NCBI GenBank assembly: GCA_902496505.1
Contig: CABVBB010000011.1
Location: 1 to 14,816, forward strand
From: an uncultured Peptococcaceae bacterium
Lineage (GTDB): Bacteria; Bacillota; Peptococcia; Peptococcales; Peptococcaceae
Length of the DNA stretch: 14,816 nt
Direction of reading: 5' to 3'
Part shown: positions 1-6,568 of the stretch, piece after piece
Position numbering within the stretch: position 1 is the stretch's first letter
How the letters are laid out: each line of letters opens with the position of its first letter
Translations under genes and position numbers: made by a program
The notes under the pieces: model-generated
The model's database searches: none
Told to the model about the DNA's origin: nothing
The model's input: the letters and a program-made list of their open reading frames with translations, nothing else

Positions 1-2
1 TT

Positions 3-401
3 ACTTGTGTACACCAAAGCACTCAAATAGAGGATCATGGCGCTTATATCAAGGCCGATATAGAAGTACCTATAAAAAAGTATCATTTGGTCGAAGAGGA
101 TCTTACATTGCTGGATGGGGTCGATATTGTGACACTGCCTGGTCATACACCTGGCGTGCTGGGTATGGTGATCCATTTAGAAAAGGATGGCGTGCTTATT
201 TTTCCGCAGGATGCAGTCTATACAAAAGATAATTATGGTCCTCCCGCTAAAGCATCAGGCATCATGTACGATAAAACAGCTTATTTTGAATCTATCGAGA
301 AGGTCAGAGCATTGGCAGATAAGTATCAAGCACAAGTGATCTTCGCCCATGACAAAGACGATTTTCAAACCCTGAAACATGCGCCCTGCTTTTATCAATA
401 G
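3..401 (+). CDS. MBL-fold metallohydrolase, N-acyl homoserine lactonase-like (5' truncated by window edge)
   Basis: The frame is open to the left edge, so the N-terminal half, which should hold the HxHxDH zinc motif, lies outside. The visible 132 residues carry the later landmarks of the metallo-beta-lactamase fold: a LPGHTPG segment (metal-binding His followed by TPG), an Asp in IFPQDAVYT that would bridge the two metals, and a late His in IFAHDKDDF. This order and spacing fits lactonases and related hydrolases of the AHL-lactonase subfamily, which open lactone rings. The true substrate cannot be read from the sequence, and many members in anaerobes are not quorum quenchers. The stop lies about 30 bases before the downstream permease start with no terminator between, so the two are probably co-transcribed and the hydrolase may process something the permease imports. 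Confidence 0.85.
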   Translation, partial: TCVHQSTQIEDHGAYIKADIEVPIKKYHLVEEDLTLLDGVDIVTLPGHTPGVLGMVIHLEKDGVLIFPQDAVYTKDNYGPPAKASGIMYDKTAYFESIEKVRALADKYQAQVIFAHDKDDFQTLKHAPCFYQ

Positions 402-431
402 GGCCGAACCGTGAGAAAGGATGTGTCTTAT

Positions 432-1838
432 ATGAGTACTCCGCTAGCAGGAGCAAAACAACTAGATATCAAACTCTTAGTCAAATGGGGAATATCAGTC
501 GGAATTCCTTTATTGATCCTCTCTATCCCAACGAATGCTGTTTTTGTCCGTGAGATCCGCATGTTTCTTGTTTTGAGCATTGCTCTTATTCTCGTCGTTG
601 CTTTCGATCTCTTCAACAATATGTTTATTCCGGCCTTTCTATTGCCTGCCGGCTTTTATCTGACGGGTACGGTACCGTTAAATATTGCCTATGGTTCCTG
701 GACGCAGATCGTGCTGTATGTCATCATGGCAGCTTTTGTGCTTTCAGCCGTATTGGAAGAGGTCGGGCTTTTGCGGCGTATGGCTTACTGGTGTATTTTG
801 AAATTCGGCGGTTCGTACAAAGGCGTTTATTGGGGCACATTTTTCGCCTGCATGCTCGTTTCTATGGCCACTTTCGGCAACGCCTATGTTTTGATGAGCG
901 CCTTTTGTTATGGCATCTGCAAAGCGCTGGGCTTGCAGAAATCAAAGGAAGCGGCACTGATCATGATGTCTGGATTGGTCGGGACCGTGACGACCCGCAT
1001 ATTTATATGGACACCGCAGAAGGTGGGGCTGATCGAAGCGGGCGTATCCACCATCATTCCCAATTTCACCATCCCGTGGTCGCAATTATTGCTGCATATG
1101 TTTCCAGTGGCGCTGTTTTGTCTCGGATTGCTCTGGCTTTATAGCAAACTGTTTAAGATCAATAATGTCAGCAGTGCTAATGGCAAAGAATACTTTGAAC
1201 AAGAGTATGCTAAGCTGGGGAAAATGTCTATCACTGAAAAGAAAGCAGCCTTTGTGCTGGCACTTTTGGTCATCTATCTCGTGACCAATCCGATCCATGG
1301 CTATAATGTGTTTTACGGCTTTCTGCTGATCGTGCCGTTATTCTTTTTCCCGGGCATCAATGTCGGTACACGGGAAAGCATCAGATCAGTTGATTTTGGA
1401 ATGATCTTTTTTGTCTCTTCTTGTCTAGGTATTGGCACAGTAGGCGGCTATCTGGGCGTTGGCAAAATTTTGTCTGATATGCTGGTGCCTGCTTTGCAGC
1501 CTTTTGGGCCAACGGTCGCCTCGTTGGGTATCCTGGCCTTTGGCATCTTGGTCAATTTCATTTTGACACCGACAGCTATGCTCACTGCCCTGCCTGGTCC
1601 ATTGACTCAGGTGGCCCTAGACCTCGGCATGAATCCCCTGCCATTCATGTATTGTCTGCTCGGCTCTTGCGATATGATCTTTCTGCCGTATGAATACGTC
1701 CCATTTTTGATCTTTTTCTCCTTTGGTATGATGTCGCTTGGCGATTTTGTCAAGCTTAGTGTTATCAAGATCTCGCTCTATTTTCTGCTCACGCTGGTCG
1801 TGCTTATTCCCCTTTGGAATCTGCTGGGCATTATGTGA
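432..1838 (+). CDS. DASS/SLC13-family anion permease
   Basis: This is a 468-residue, very hydrophobic protein with about 11-13 predicted membrane segments, the usual size for the divalent anion:Na+ symporter (DASS, SLC13) family, which imports dicarboxylates, sulfate and related organic anions. Internal features include conserved small-residue/Thr stretches such as GLVGTVTTRIF and a late FILTPTAMLTALPGPL segment resembling the family's re-entrant hairpin regions. I chose the ATG at 432 because GAGAAAGGA lies about 11 bases upstream; a GTG in frame at 411 has no ribosome binding site. The substrate is unknown. It follows the MBL-fold hydrolase closely and ends before a strong terminator, so it is the last gene of its operon. 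It is distant from the second permease of the same superfamily at 7262-8698. Confidence 0.8.
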   Translation: MSTPLAGAKQLDIKLLVKWGISVGIPLLILSIPTNAVFVREIRMFLVLSIALILVVAFDLFNNMFIPAFLLPAGFYLTGTVPLNIAYGSWTQIVLYVIMAAFVLSAVLEEVGLLRRMAYWCILKFGGSYKGVYWGTFFACMLVSMATFGNAYVLMSAFCYGICKALGLQKSKEAALIMMSGLVGTVTTRIFIWTPQKVGLIEAGVSTIIPNFTIPWSQLLLHMFPVALFCLGLLWLYSKLFKINNVSSANGKEYFEQEYAKLGKMSITEKKAAFVLALLVIYLVTNPIHGYNVFYGFLLIVPLFFFPGINVGTRESIRSVDFGMIFFVSSCLGIGTVGGYLGVGKILSDMLVPALQPFGPTVASLGILAFGILVNFILTPTAMLTALPGPLTQVALDLGMNPLPFMYCLLGSCDMIFLPYEYVPFLIFFSFGMMSLGDFVKLSVIKISLYFLLTLVVLIPLWNLLGIM

Positions 1839-1855
1839 GCATCGTATTGCTTAGC

Positions 1856-1906
1856 AAAAAACGCCTCAAATGTGGCCTGCTCAAGCCATATTTTGAGGCG
1901 TTTTTG
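1856..1906. terminator. Intrinsic terminator, possibly bidirectional
   Basis: A 14-bp perfect stem (AACGCCTCAAA with TTTGAGGCGTT at its core) carries an inner TGTGGC/GCCATA extension in the loop. A run of T follows on the plus strand and a run of A precedes it, so it can also act on the other strand. It ends the permease operon. Confidence 0.93.
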
Positions 1907-1916
1907 TATTTCTGCA

Positions 1917-1943
1917 TTCACAGGTATTCATTTATGCTACAAT
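1917..1943 (+). promoter_or_regulatory. Probable extended -10 promoter for the stalk-domain gene
   Basis: TGC followed by TACAAT at 1935-1943 makes an extended -10 element. The upstream TTCACA at 1917-1922 is a possible weak -35 with a short 15-base spacer. It lies between the preceding terminator and the ribosome binding site at about 1974-1982. Confidence 0.5.
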
Positions 1944-1988
1944 AGAGGAAAGACAATTGATCTATTGCAGTCGAAGGGGGAGTTCAAA

Positions 1989-3626
1989 ATGAAAAAATGG
2001 TGGTTGGGTTTCGTATTGTTCTTGGCGTTGGCTTGTCCGACACAGGTGTGGGCGGCAGAGTCGGCGGCGGTGATGCTGCCGGATTTTGCGGTGACGCTTA
2101 ATGGTGTGGCTATCGATAATAGCCATCGGCAGTATCCGCTCCTCGTTTACAAAGGGATGACGTATTTTCCGCTGACCTATGATGACAGCCGTTTCTTGGG
2201 ACTGGAGACCGGTTGGACAGAGGAGGCGGGGCTGACGGTGGAGCGGACGAATGTATCCGCTGTCTACAAGGAAGCGCTTGCGGGCAGCAACAGCCGCAGT
2301 CTGCGGGCGCAGACAGTGGATTTTCCAGTGACGGTGAATGGTGAAAAGGCGCAGGCGGATGGAGCGTATCCTTTTCTTGATTTTCGGGGCGTGACGTATA
2401 TCCCGCTGACGTGGCATTACTGCACAGAGCTTTTCGGCTGGGAGCAGCACTTTGAGGCGAAAGAAGGCTTAGTGATCACATCAAACAATCCGCAGATAAA
2501 CGGCATACGGCTGAAACACGGCATATGGCAGAGAGACGCCAGCTGGAAGCAGCCGCTCCTCTTAGCTGCTGGTCAGCTGTGGGTGCAGGATGGACAGGAG
2601 ATCGTCACCATGCCTTTGACGGCGCCGGAAAAACGGACGGTTCTCAAGGAGGTCGCCATGGAAACCACAGCCCGGGGTTCCAGCGTATCCAAAGGGCGGT
2701 TTGAGCAGGTCGGTGAAGCGTCTTATTTCACAGAGGGCGGCTCTAACGGTCAGCGCTATCTTCTGCTGCCGGACGGAAAGTGGGAAAAAATCGCGCAGGG
2801 TGTCTATCGCATAGGAAATTGGGAGATCACGCTGGCTGCGGTCGATCGGGATATCACGGGCAATCTCACCATCAGATCCTTGCAGAGCGGTCACACAGTA
2901 GCAGCGGATACGCGGTATCATTATGATACCGATGTCAGTCAACTGGATTTCCATCAGCTCATCCAAAGCGGTGATCGGCTGTATCTCACATGCATCGATC
3001 CCCAATCAACAAAGGGCACGATGATCTGCCAAGTGGAGCTGGCTACCGGCGAGACAACGGTCATCGGCTATGGCGGTGAGCTGGTGTTGGATGGCGGTTG
3101 GCTCTATTATGTAGGCTATGATGATGCTAGAGGCCGGGACGCCTACTATCGCTATTCGCTGGCCAGCGGGCTAACGGAACAGGTGCCGGTAGATCATCAG
3201 ATGTATGACATGGCTCTGGCCAATGTCTACACCGTTTTGCAGGGACAGTTGTATTATAAGGATTTTACCCAGTTTTTTCTGGAGCCTCCAACTGGTCTGA
3301 CGGTGCAGGAACAGGAGCAGTATGACCTAAAGAGACGGCAGGCCAACCACAGCGGCGATGGGGATCTGTATCGCCAAGGCGAAACGACGAGCCTCAATCC
3401 CGGCGGACACGTCGTGGAATTGGCACAGGCGGGCGATTATGTGTACGCCATTTTTACGCCCCGTGAAGAGCAGGCGGCAGCGCCTTATCGGCTGATGATC
3501 TTTGACCGCCAGGGCAAGGTCGTTTTTAAGACCACTGATGATGTGAGCTGCGTTTCTATCAGCGGTCATCAGGCTGCCTATACCGTAGAAAACATGCCTT
3601 GGATATTTTGGATGACTTTGGAATAG
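1989..3626 (+). CDS. Secreted protein with two copper-amine-oxidase-like stalk domains and a DUF5050-like C-terminal region
   Basis: The protein has 545 residues and a clear signal peptide (MKKWWLGF, hydrophobic core, VWA-A cleavage near residue 22). Two related repeats follow at about residues 33-86 and 111-164, each of the form 'VT(L/V)NG ... YP .. .. (K/R)G.TY.PLT', typical of the copper amine oxidase N-terminal-like (stalk) domain found in secreted Firmicutes proteins. This domain is named for homology only and implies no oxidase activity. The rest is beta-rich with repeated short segments (LVLDGGWLYYVGYDD, GDRLYLTCID, GDYVYAIF) resembling DUF5050/propeller-like blades. The role is probably extracellular or wall-associated binding. 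I chose the ATG at 1989 because AAGGGGGAG precedes it and the signal peptide starts there; the longer reading from 1872 runs through the terminator. The gene is monocistronic and converges on the TetR gene. Confidence 0.8.
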   Translation: MKKWWLGFVLFLALACPTQVWAAESAAVMLPDFAVTLNGVAIDNSHRQYPLLVYKGMTYFPLTYDDSRFLGLETGWTEEAGLTVERTNVSAVYKEALAGSNSRSLRAQTVDFPVTVNGEKAQADGAYPFLDFRGVTYIPLTWHYCTELFGWEQHFEAKEGLVITSNNPQINGIRLKHGIWQRDASWKQPLLLAAGQLWVQDGQEIVTMPLTAPEKRTVLKEVAMETTARGSSVSKGRFEQVGEASYFTEGGSNGQRYLLLPDGKWEKIAQGVYRIGNWEITLAAVDRDITGNLTIRSLQSGHTVAADTRYHYDTDVSQLDFHQLIQSGDRLYLTCIDPQSTKGTMICQVELATGETTVIGYGGELVLDGGWLYYVGYDDARGRDAYYRYSLASGLTEQVPVDHQMYDMALANVYTVLQGQLYYKDFTQFFLEPPTGLTVQEQEQYDLKRRQANHSGDGDLYRQGETTSLNPGGHVVELAQAGDYVYAIFTPREEQAAAPYRLMIFDRQGKVVFKTTDDVSCVSISGHQAAYTVENMPWIFWMTLE

Positions 3627-3636
3627 GGTGACGATG

Positions 3637-3660
3637 ATGAAAAAATGGTGATTGGGTTTT
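3637..3660 (+). pseudogene. Broken copy of the start of the preceding stalk-domain gene
   Basis: These 24 bases match the first 24 bases of the gene at 1989 at 22 positions. One of the two differences turns the fifth codon TGG into the stop TGA, so the copy reads M-K-K-W-stop and then continues in frame as L-G-F. The likeness does not extend clearly beyond about 3660 or into the ribosome binding site. It is most simply the stub of a tandem paralogue that was lost. A conserved MKKW leader arising by chance is possible but less likely at this identity and position. Confidence 0.5.
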
Positions 3661-3723
3661 TTCCTGAATAAGTATGCTGGCGAGGAGCCTTGTATATGGG
3701 TATTTGCGCCTGACCCAGTCGCA

Positions 3724-4287
3724 TCACTCGAAGCTGTTCATGCCTTTGGAGACGAATTGGCTGATGGTTTGGGCGATGGCTTCGGCATTTTGGGTGGTGA
3801 GCTGGCCATGGGCGACCATTTGGTAGCAGCCGTCGACGATGGCGCTGATGATGCAGACATCCAGCAAATGAATGGTGTTTTGGTCGTCGATGGTGTGCTT
3901 GCTGTCTAGGAGCGCTTGGACGAGAATCTCTTTGTACTTCTGCAGAAACAAGCTGTCTGTGCCGCGGGAGAGATTTTTGATGGCGTCGGCGTGTTCGGCA
4001 AAGAAATGGGCGACTTTTAAGATCTGCGGGTAGGGATTTTGGGCGATGGAATAAATATCGTCCTGCTGCAAAAGATCGAGGCAGTATTTCAAAAGATCGT
4101 CTTCTAACTGACGGCGCACGTCGTAGACGTCTTGGAAATGGGCGTAAAAGGTGCCGCGGCTGACGTCAGCGAGCTCTAAAATTTGGTTGACGGTGATCTT
4201 GCTGGTGTCGTGCGCGATACACAGCTGGATGAAGGCCTGCTTGATGGCCTCTTGGGATTTGAGCACGTCTCTTCTGGGTTTTTTCAT
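3724..4287 (-). CDS. TetR/AcrR-family transcriptional regulator
   Basis: The 187-residue protein has an N-terminal TetR helix-turn-helix at about residues 10-57 (ITVNQILELADVSRGTFYAHF is the diagnostic helix-turn-helix plus the YxHF signature) and an all-helical ligand-binding and dimerisation domain after it. Length and layout are normal for the family, whose members are mostly ligand-released repressors. The ATG at 4287 is preceded by AGGAG about 10 bases upstream; the 29-residue extension to 4374 would run through the operator-like region and has no ribosome binding site. It is divergent from the small protein at 4445, and palindromic boxes sit between them, so it probably represses that gene and itself. 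The inducer is not predictable. No clear terminator was found after it, where it converges with the stalk-domain gene. Confidence 0.87.
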   Translation of the reverse strand: MKKPRRDVLKSQEAIKQAFIQLCIAHDTSKITVNQILELADVSRGTFYAHFQDVYDVRRQLEDDLLKYCLDLLQQDDIYSIAQNPYPQILKVAHFFAEHADAIKNLSRGTDSLFLQKYKEILVQALLDSKHTIDDQNTIHLLDVCIISAIVDGCYQMVAHGQLTTQNAEAIAQTISQFVSKGMNSFE

Positions 4288-4318
4288 GATGATCACTCCT
4301 GGGTAATAGTGGTTTATT

Positions 4319-4370
4319 TTGTATGATATTAGATAACTAAAGGCCGTCTTGTTTAAAGTCATACAATATG
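4319..4370. promoter_or_regulatory. Additional TCATAC boxes, candidate secondary TetR sites
   Basis: Two further copies of the TCATAC element lie upstream of the main palindrome: one inverted (GTATGATATT at 4321-4330) and one direct (AAAGTCATACAATATG at 4355-4370, itself a small CATA-CAA-TATG palindrome). Their grouping in a 130-base divergent spacer suggests a multi-site operator region, but binding is inferred. Confidence 0.4.
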
Positions 4371-4373
4371 TCA

Positions 4374-4398
4374 AAAATCATACGTTGTGTATGGTTTT
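4374..4398. promoter_or_regulatory. Candidate TetR operator, 25-bp imperfect palindrome
   Basis: The element reads AAAA-T-CATAC, a five-base spacer GTTGT, then GTATG-G-TTTT; all arms pair except one T/G position per side. It overlaps the -35 of the promoter for the small protein, where a repressor would block RNA polymerase, and it lies beside a divergent TetR gene. Confidence 0.6.
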
Positions 4399-4413
4399 AG
4401 ACTATAGTATACT
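4385..4413 (+). promoter_or_regulatory. Promoter of the small lysine-rich protein gene
   Basis: TTGTGT (4385-4390), a 17-base spacer and TATACT (4408-4413) precede the start codon by about 30 bases. The -35 lies inside the palindromic operator. Confidence 0.6.
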
Positions 4414-4444
4414 TAAAATCATCAAAAGGCAAGGAGTGGTGACG

Positions 4445-4603
4445 ATGTCCAGTATTAAAGATGAGATCAAAAACATCAAAAACTCTGCAAAGCAGATCGG
4501 CGAGGTCTCCAAGGATACAGGCAAAGAAGTCGGCAAAGCTTATGCGGAAATGGGCAAGGAAACAGCAAAAAAGTTCAAGGACCTCTACGGTAAGGATAAG
4601 TAA
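4445..4603 (+). CDS. Small lysine-rich amphipathic helical protein, TetR-regulated
   Basis: This is a 52-residue protein with AAGGAG eight bases before its ATG, its own promoter and its own terminator, so it is a real gene. The composition is about one quarter Lys with many Glu, Asp, Ala and Gly and no Cys, Pro or signal peptide. The pattern KDEIKNIKNSAKQIGEV then KEVGKAYAEMGKETAKKF gives an 11-residue-like periodicity expected for a surface-lying amphipathic helix, as in apolipoprotein-, LEA- or CsbD-like stress proteins. I do not recognise a named family. Control by the divergent TetR regulator suggests a conditional response, perhaps membrane or stress related, but that is inference. A longer reading from 4349 is ruled out by the promoter position. 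Confidence 0.75.
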   Translation: MSSIKDEIKNIKNSAKQIGEVSKDTGKEVGKAYAEMGKETAKKFKDLYGKDK

Positions 4604-4615
4604 AAACGGATGATG

Positions 4616-4662
4616 GGCGGGCTTTCTGTCAGGCAGTTTTGACGGGGGGCCTGCTTTTTTTG
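4616..4662 (+). terminator. Intrinsic terminator after the small protein gene
   Basis: GCGGGC pairs with GCCTGC, with an inner CTGTCA/TTGACGG stem closing the loop, followed by seven T residues at 4655-4661. Confidence 0.85.
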
Positions 4663-4729
4663 TGCGCAGAGCTATCCATTATTTTGATGAATGAGCTGGG
4701 CAAATGGAGGATACACGCTTCCTGCTGTG

Positions 4730-4738
4730 TGCTATAAT
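4730..4738 (+). promoter_or_regulatory. Extended -10 promoter for the DMT transporter gene
   Basis: TGC-TATAAT is a consensus extended -10 element; the -35 position (GATACA at 4710-4715) is a weak match. It lies 32 bases before the start codon. Confidence 0.6.
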
Positions 4739-4770
4739 GAAGCCATCAGATGGGTTGGGGAGATGAGAGG

Positions 4771-5640
4771 ATGAACAAGCGCGAAAAACAGGCTTTGGCA
4801 GCGGACGGAGCGCTTTTTTCCTGTGCGGTGATGTGGGGCGGCGGATTTGTGGCAGCCAAAGTAGCGCTGGAATCGGTGACGCCGTATTACGTCTTGGCGC
4901 TGAGGGTATTAGGCGCAGGGCTTTTGCTGGGGGTGATCTTTTGGCAGAAGCTTAAAAGTGTGAAAAAGGAAGCGCTGGGAGCGGCCTTTATTTTGAGCGC
5001 GTTCCTGCTGGTGGGGCAGGCGCTGCAGACGATCGGGCTGCAGTATACGCAGCCCGGCAAGCAGGCGTTTTTGGTGGCGTCGTATTCACTTTTGATCCCC
5101 TTCGTGTCGTGGCTGGTGTTTCGCAAACGGCCGCAGTGGCCGTCTTTTCTGGCGGGTGCGGTGATGCTCACGGGTATCGGCTGTCTCAGTCTGAACGGCG
5201 GTGCAGGCATCCAATTAGGCGACGGGCTGTCGCTTTTGTCGGCCGTGGTCTTCGCGATCAATATGGTGCTGATCTCCTATTATGTGCGGCGGTTCGATCC
5301 GCTGCAGTTATCTATTTTGCAGTTGGTCTTCGCGGGCGTGATCGCCTTGGTGCTGGCGCTGGTCATCGAGCCGCCGCTGCACGCAGTGACCGCCAGAAGT
5401 GCCTGGGCAGTGGCGTATCTCTTGCTCATCAACACAGCCGTGGCCTTTTCTGTGCAGAATGTGGCGCAGAAATACACGTCAGCCACCCATTCATCGATCC
5501 TGCTTTCTATGGAAAGCCTCTTCGGCATGATCTTTTCCATGTTGCTTTTGAACGAGGTCTTCACGCCGAGAATGCTCATCGGCGTGGTGCTCATCTTTGC
5601 AGCGGTGCTCATCAGCAAGCTGGAAAAAGCGGCGTCTTAG
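4771..5640 (+). CDS. EamA-domain DMT-superfamily permease
   Basis: The 289-residue integral membrane protein has about ten membrane helices arranged as two repeated halves, the layout of the drug/metabolite transporter (EamA/RhaT) family. The N-terminal MWGGGFVAAKVALESV and PYYVLALRVLGAG segments and the C-terminal STHSSILLSMESLFGMIFSMLLLNE segment (the conserved Ser/Glu region of the second EamA repeat) are typical. Such proteins export or import amino acids, metabolites or toxic compounds; the substrate cannot be told here. The ATG at 4771 is supported by GGGGAG eight bases upstream. There is no terminator between it and the zinc-ribbon gene 61 bases downstream, so they may share a transcript. 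Confidence 0.88.
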   Translation: MNKREKQALAADGALFSCAVMWGGGFVAAKVALESVTPYYVLALRVLGAGLLLGVIFWQKLKSVKKEALGAAFILSAFLLVGQALQTIGLQYTQPGKQAFLVASYSLLIPFVSWLVFRKRPQWPSFLAGAVMLTGIGCLSLNGGAGIQLGDGLSLLSAVVFAINMVLISYYVRRFDPLQLSILQLVFAGVIALVLALVIEPPLHAVTARSAWAVAYLLLINTAVAFSVQNVAQKYTSATHSSILLSMESLFGMIFSMLLLNEVFTPRMLIGVVLIFAAVLISKLEKAAS

Positions 5641-5701
5641 CAGGAAAAGCGTCACCATGTGCTGAATCCAAAAGGGAAGGATAAAAAAGGAGCGATGCGT
5701 G

Positions 5702-5908
5702 ATGAAAAATTGGACCTGTCCGAAATGCGGCAATCATGATTATGAAGAAGACCAGTTCCAGGCTACCGGCGGAACGTTCAGCAAGATGTTTGACGTGCAG
5801 AATAAAAAGTTTCTCACCGTCAGCTGCACCAAGTGCGGCTACACAGAGCTGTATAAAGCGCAGCCAGGCAGCACGCTGGAAAATGTGCTGGATTTCTTGA
5901 CCAATTAA
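5702..5908 (+). CDS. YpzJ-type (DUF2082, COG3478) zinc-ribbon protein
   Basis: The 68-residue protein has two Cys pairs, CPKC at residues 6-9 and CTKC at 42-45, forming a zinc ribbon. Between them is the family signature FDVQNKKF followed by VSC.KCGYTELYK, which I associate with the YpzJ/DUF2082 'predicted nucleic-acid-binding Zn-ribbon' family common in Firmicutes. The biological role is unknown. AAGGAG lies nine bases before the ATG at 5702; a GTG at 5699 is directly adjacent and less likely. It sits between the DMT permease and a terminator and is probably the second gene of that transcript. Confidence 0.87.
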   Translation: MKNWTCPKCGNHDYEEDQFQATGGTFSKMFDVQNKKFLTVSCTKCGYTELYKAQPGSTLENVLDFLTN

Positions 5909-5910
5909 GT

Positions 5911-5940
5911 AAAAGCTCTGCCGATCTGGCAGGGCTTTTT
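5911..5940 (+). terminator. Intrinsic terminator after the zinc-ribbon gene
   Basis: AAAAGCTCTGCC pairs with GGCAGGGCTTTT across a GATCT loop and ends in five T residues, only three bases after the stop codon. Confidence 0.93.
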
Positions 5941-5965
5941 GTGTGCTGCAAAAGGAGGGATAAGC

Positions 5966-6055
5966 GTGACCAAGGAACCGATCACGGTGGCTTTGCCTTT
6001 GCGGAGAATGATCGAGAAGAATGCGAAATCGCTTCCCCTCTTCCCTCGGGTCTGA
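5966..6055 (+). CDS. Possible 29-residue small protein
   Basis: A GTG codon is preceded by AAAGGAGGG with the AAGGAGG core seven bases upstream, an ideal ribosome binding site. The frame runs MTKEPITVALPLRRMIEKN and ends ...PLFPRV before TGA. The product is basic, has no membrane helix, and I do not recognise it. It starts 25 bases after a strong terminator with no obvious promoter of its own, and its stop codon overlaps the extended -10 of the next gene. It could be a genuine small protein, a leader peptide or a relic of a longer gene. The ribosome binding site is the only firm evidence. Confidence 0.35.
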   Translation: MTKEPITVALPLRRMIEKNAKSLPLFPRV

Positions 6056-6061
6056 TATACT
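6053..6061 (+). promoter_or_regulatory. Extended -10 promoter for the membrane-anchored hypothetical protein
   Basis: TGA-TATACT is an extended -10 element lying 21 bases before the start codon at 6083; no good -35 is visible. A short leader is implied. Confidence 0.5.
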
Positions 6062-6082
6062 GGACAAAAGGGGGAGGGGCTT

Positions 6083-6505
6083 ATGCAGGAAAAGAAACGA
6101 ACGGCGTTGATCATCTTGGCCATCTGTGCGGTGTTCGCCGCAATGTTTGGCTATTTCAATTCGCCGGGGTGGCTTGCTCGACCGGCGGCGCTTACCGATA
6201 AGCTGCCGGGGACGTATGTCGCAGGAAACGGGTCAGTACAATGCTGGCTGGCCATGGATCACGATGAGCAGACGTTTTACTACACCGATCAGACGCGCGA
6301 GCAGTATCTCGAGGGCACGGTGGAAAGTTTGGGTGAAGGGCGTTACAAAATCGCCTGCCTAAGCGAAGCGAGCGCGCAGATATTGCCGGAGCAGGAGATC
6401 ACGCTAGTAGATAAACGTTTGACCGTCACCATAAGTGGTGAGGAACGGATTTTTACCAAAAACAGCGAAGTAGCCATCACAAGTGGAAATGCGCTGTATA
6501 GGTGA
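6083..6505 (+). CDS. Membrane-anchored hypothetical protein
   Basis: The 140-residue protein has one N-terminal membrane segment (about residues 6-26, TALIILAICAVFAAMFGYF after a KKR) and an extracytoplasmic beta-rich domain starting at LPGTYVAGNG. The alternating pattern (CWLAMDHDEQTFYYTDQ, YLEGTVESLGEGRYKIACL, EITLVDKRLTVTISGEERIF) resembles small lipocalin-like or barrel-like secreted domains of anaerobic Firmicutes, but I cannot name a family. GGGGGAGGGG precedes the ATG. It has its own promoter and a strong terminator, so it is a single-gene unit. Confidence 0.7.
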   Translation: MQEKKRTALIILAICAVFAAMFGYFNSPGWLARPAALTDKLPGTYVAGNGSVQCWLAMDHDEQTFYYTDQTREQYLEGTVESLGEGRYKIACLSEASAQILPEQEITLVDKRLTVTISGEERIFTKNSEVAITSGNALYR

Positions 6506-6510
6506 AGCGC

Positions 6511-6566
6511 AAAAAAGACTGCCGTCTGCATGATAAAAAATCGTGCAGGCGGCAGTCCCTTTTTTT
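6511..6566. terminator. Bidirectional intrinsic terminator between convergent genes
   Basis: A 17-bp stem (GACTGCCG...CTGCA with TGCAGGCGGCAGTC, two wobble pairs) has AAAAAA on its left and seven T residues on its right. It serves the hypothetical gene on the plus strand and the sulfotransferase operon on the minus strand. Confidence 0.93.
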
Positions 6567-6568
6567 GC

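Noticed and set aside
3652..3909. Plus-strand 85-codon frame after the stalk-domain gene
   Set aside because: It overlaps the C-terminal part of the TetR gene on the other strand and has no ribosome binding site.
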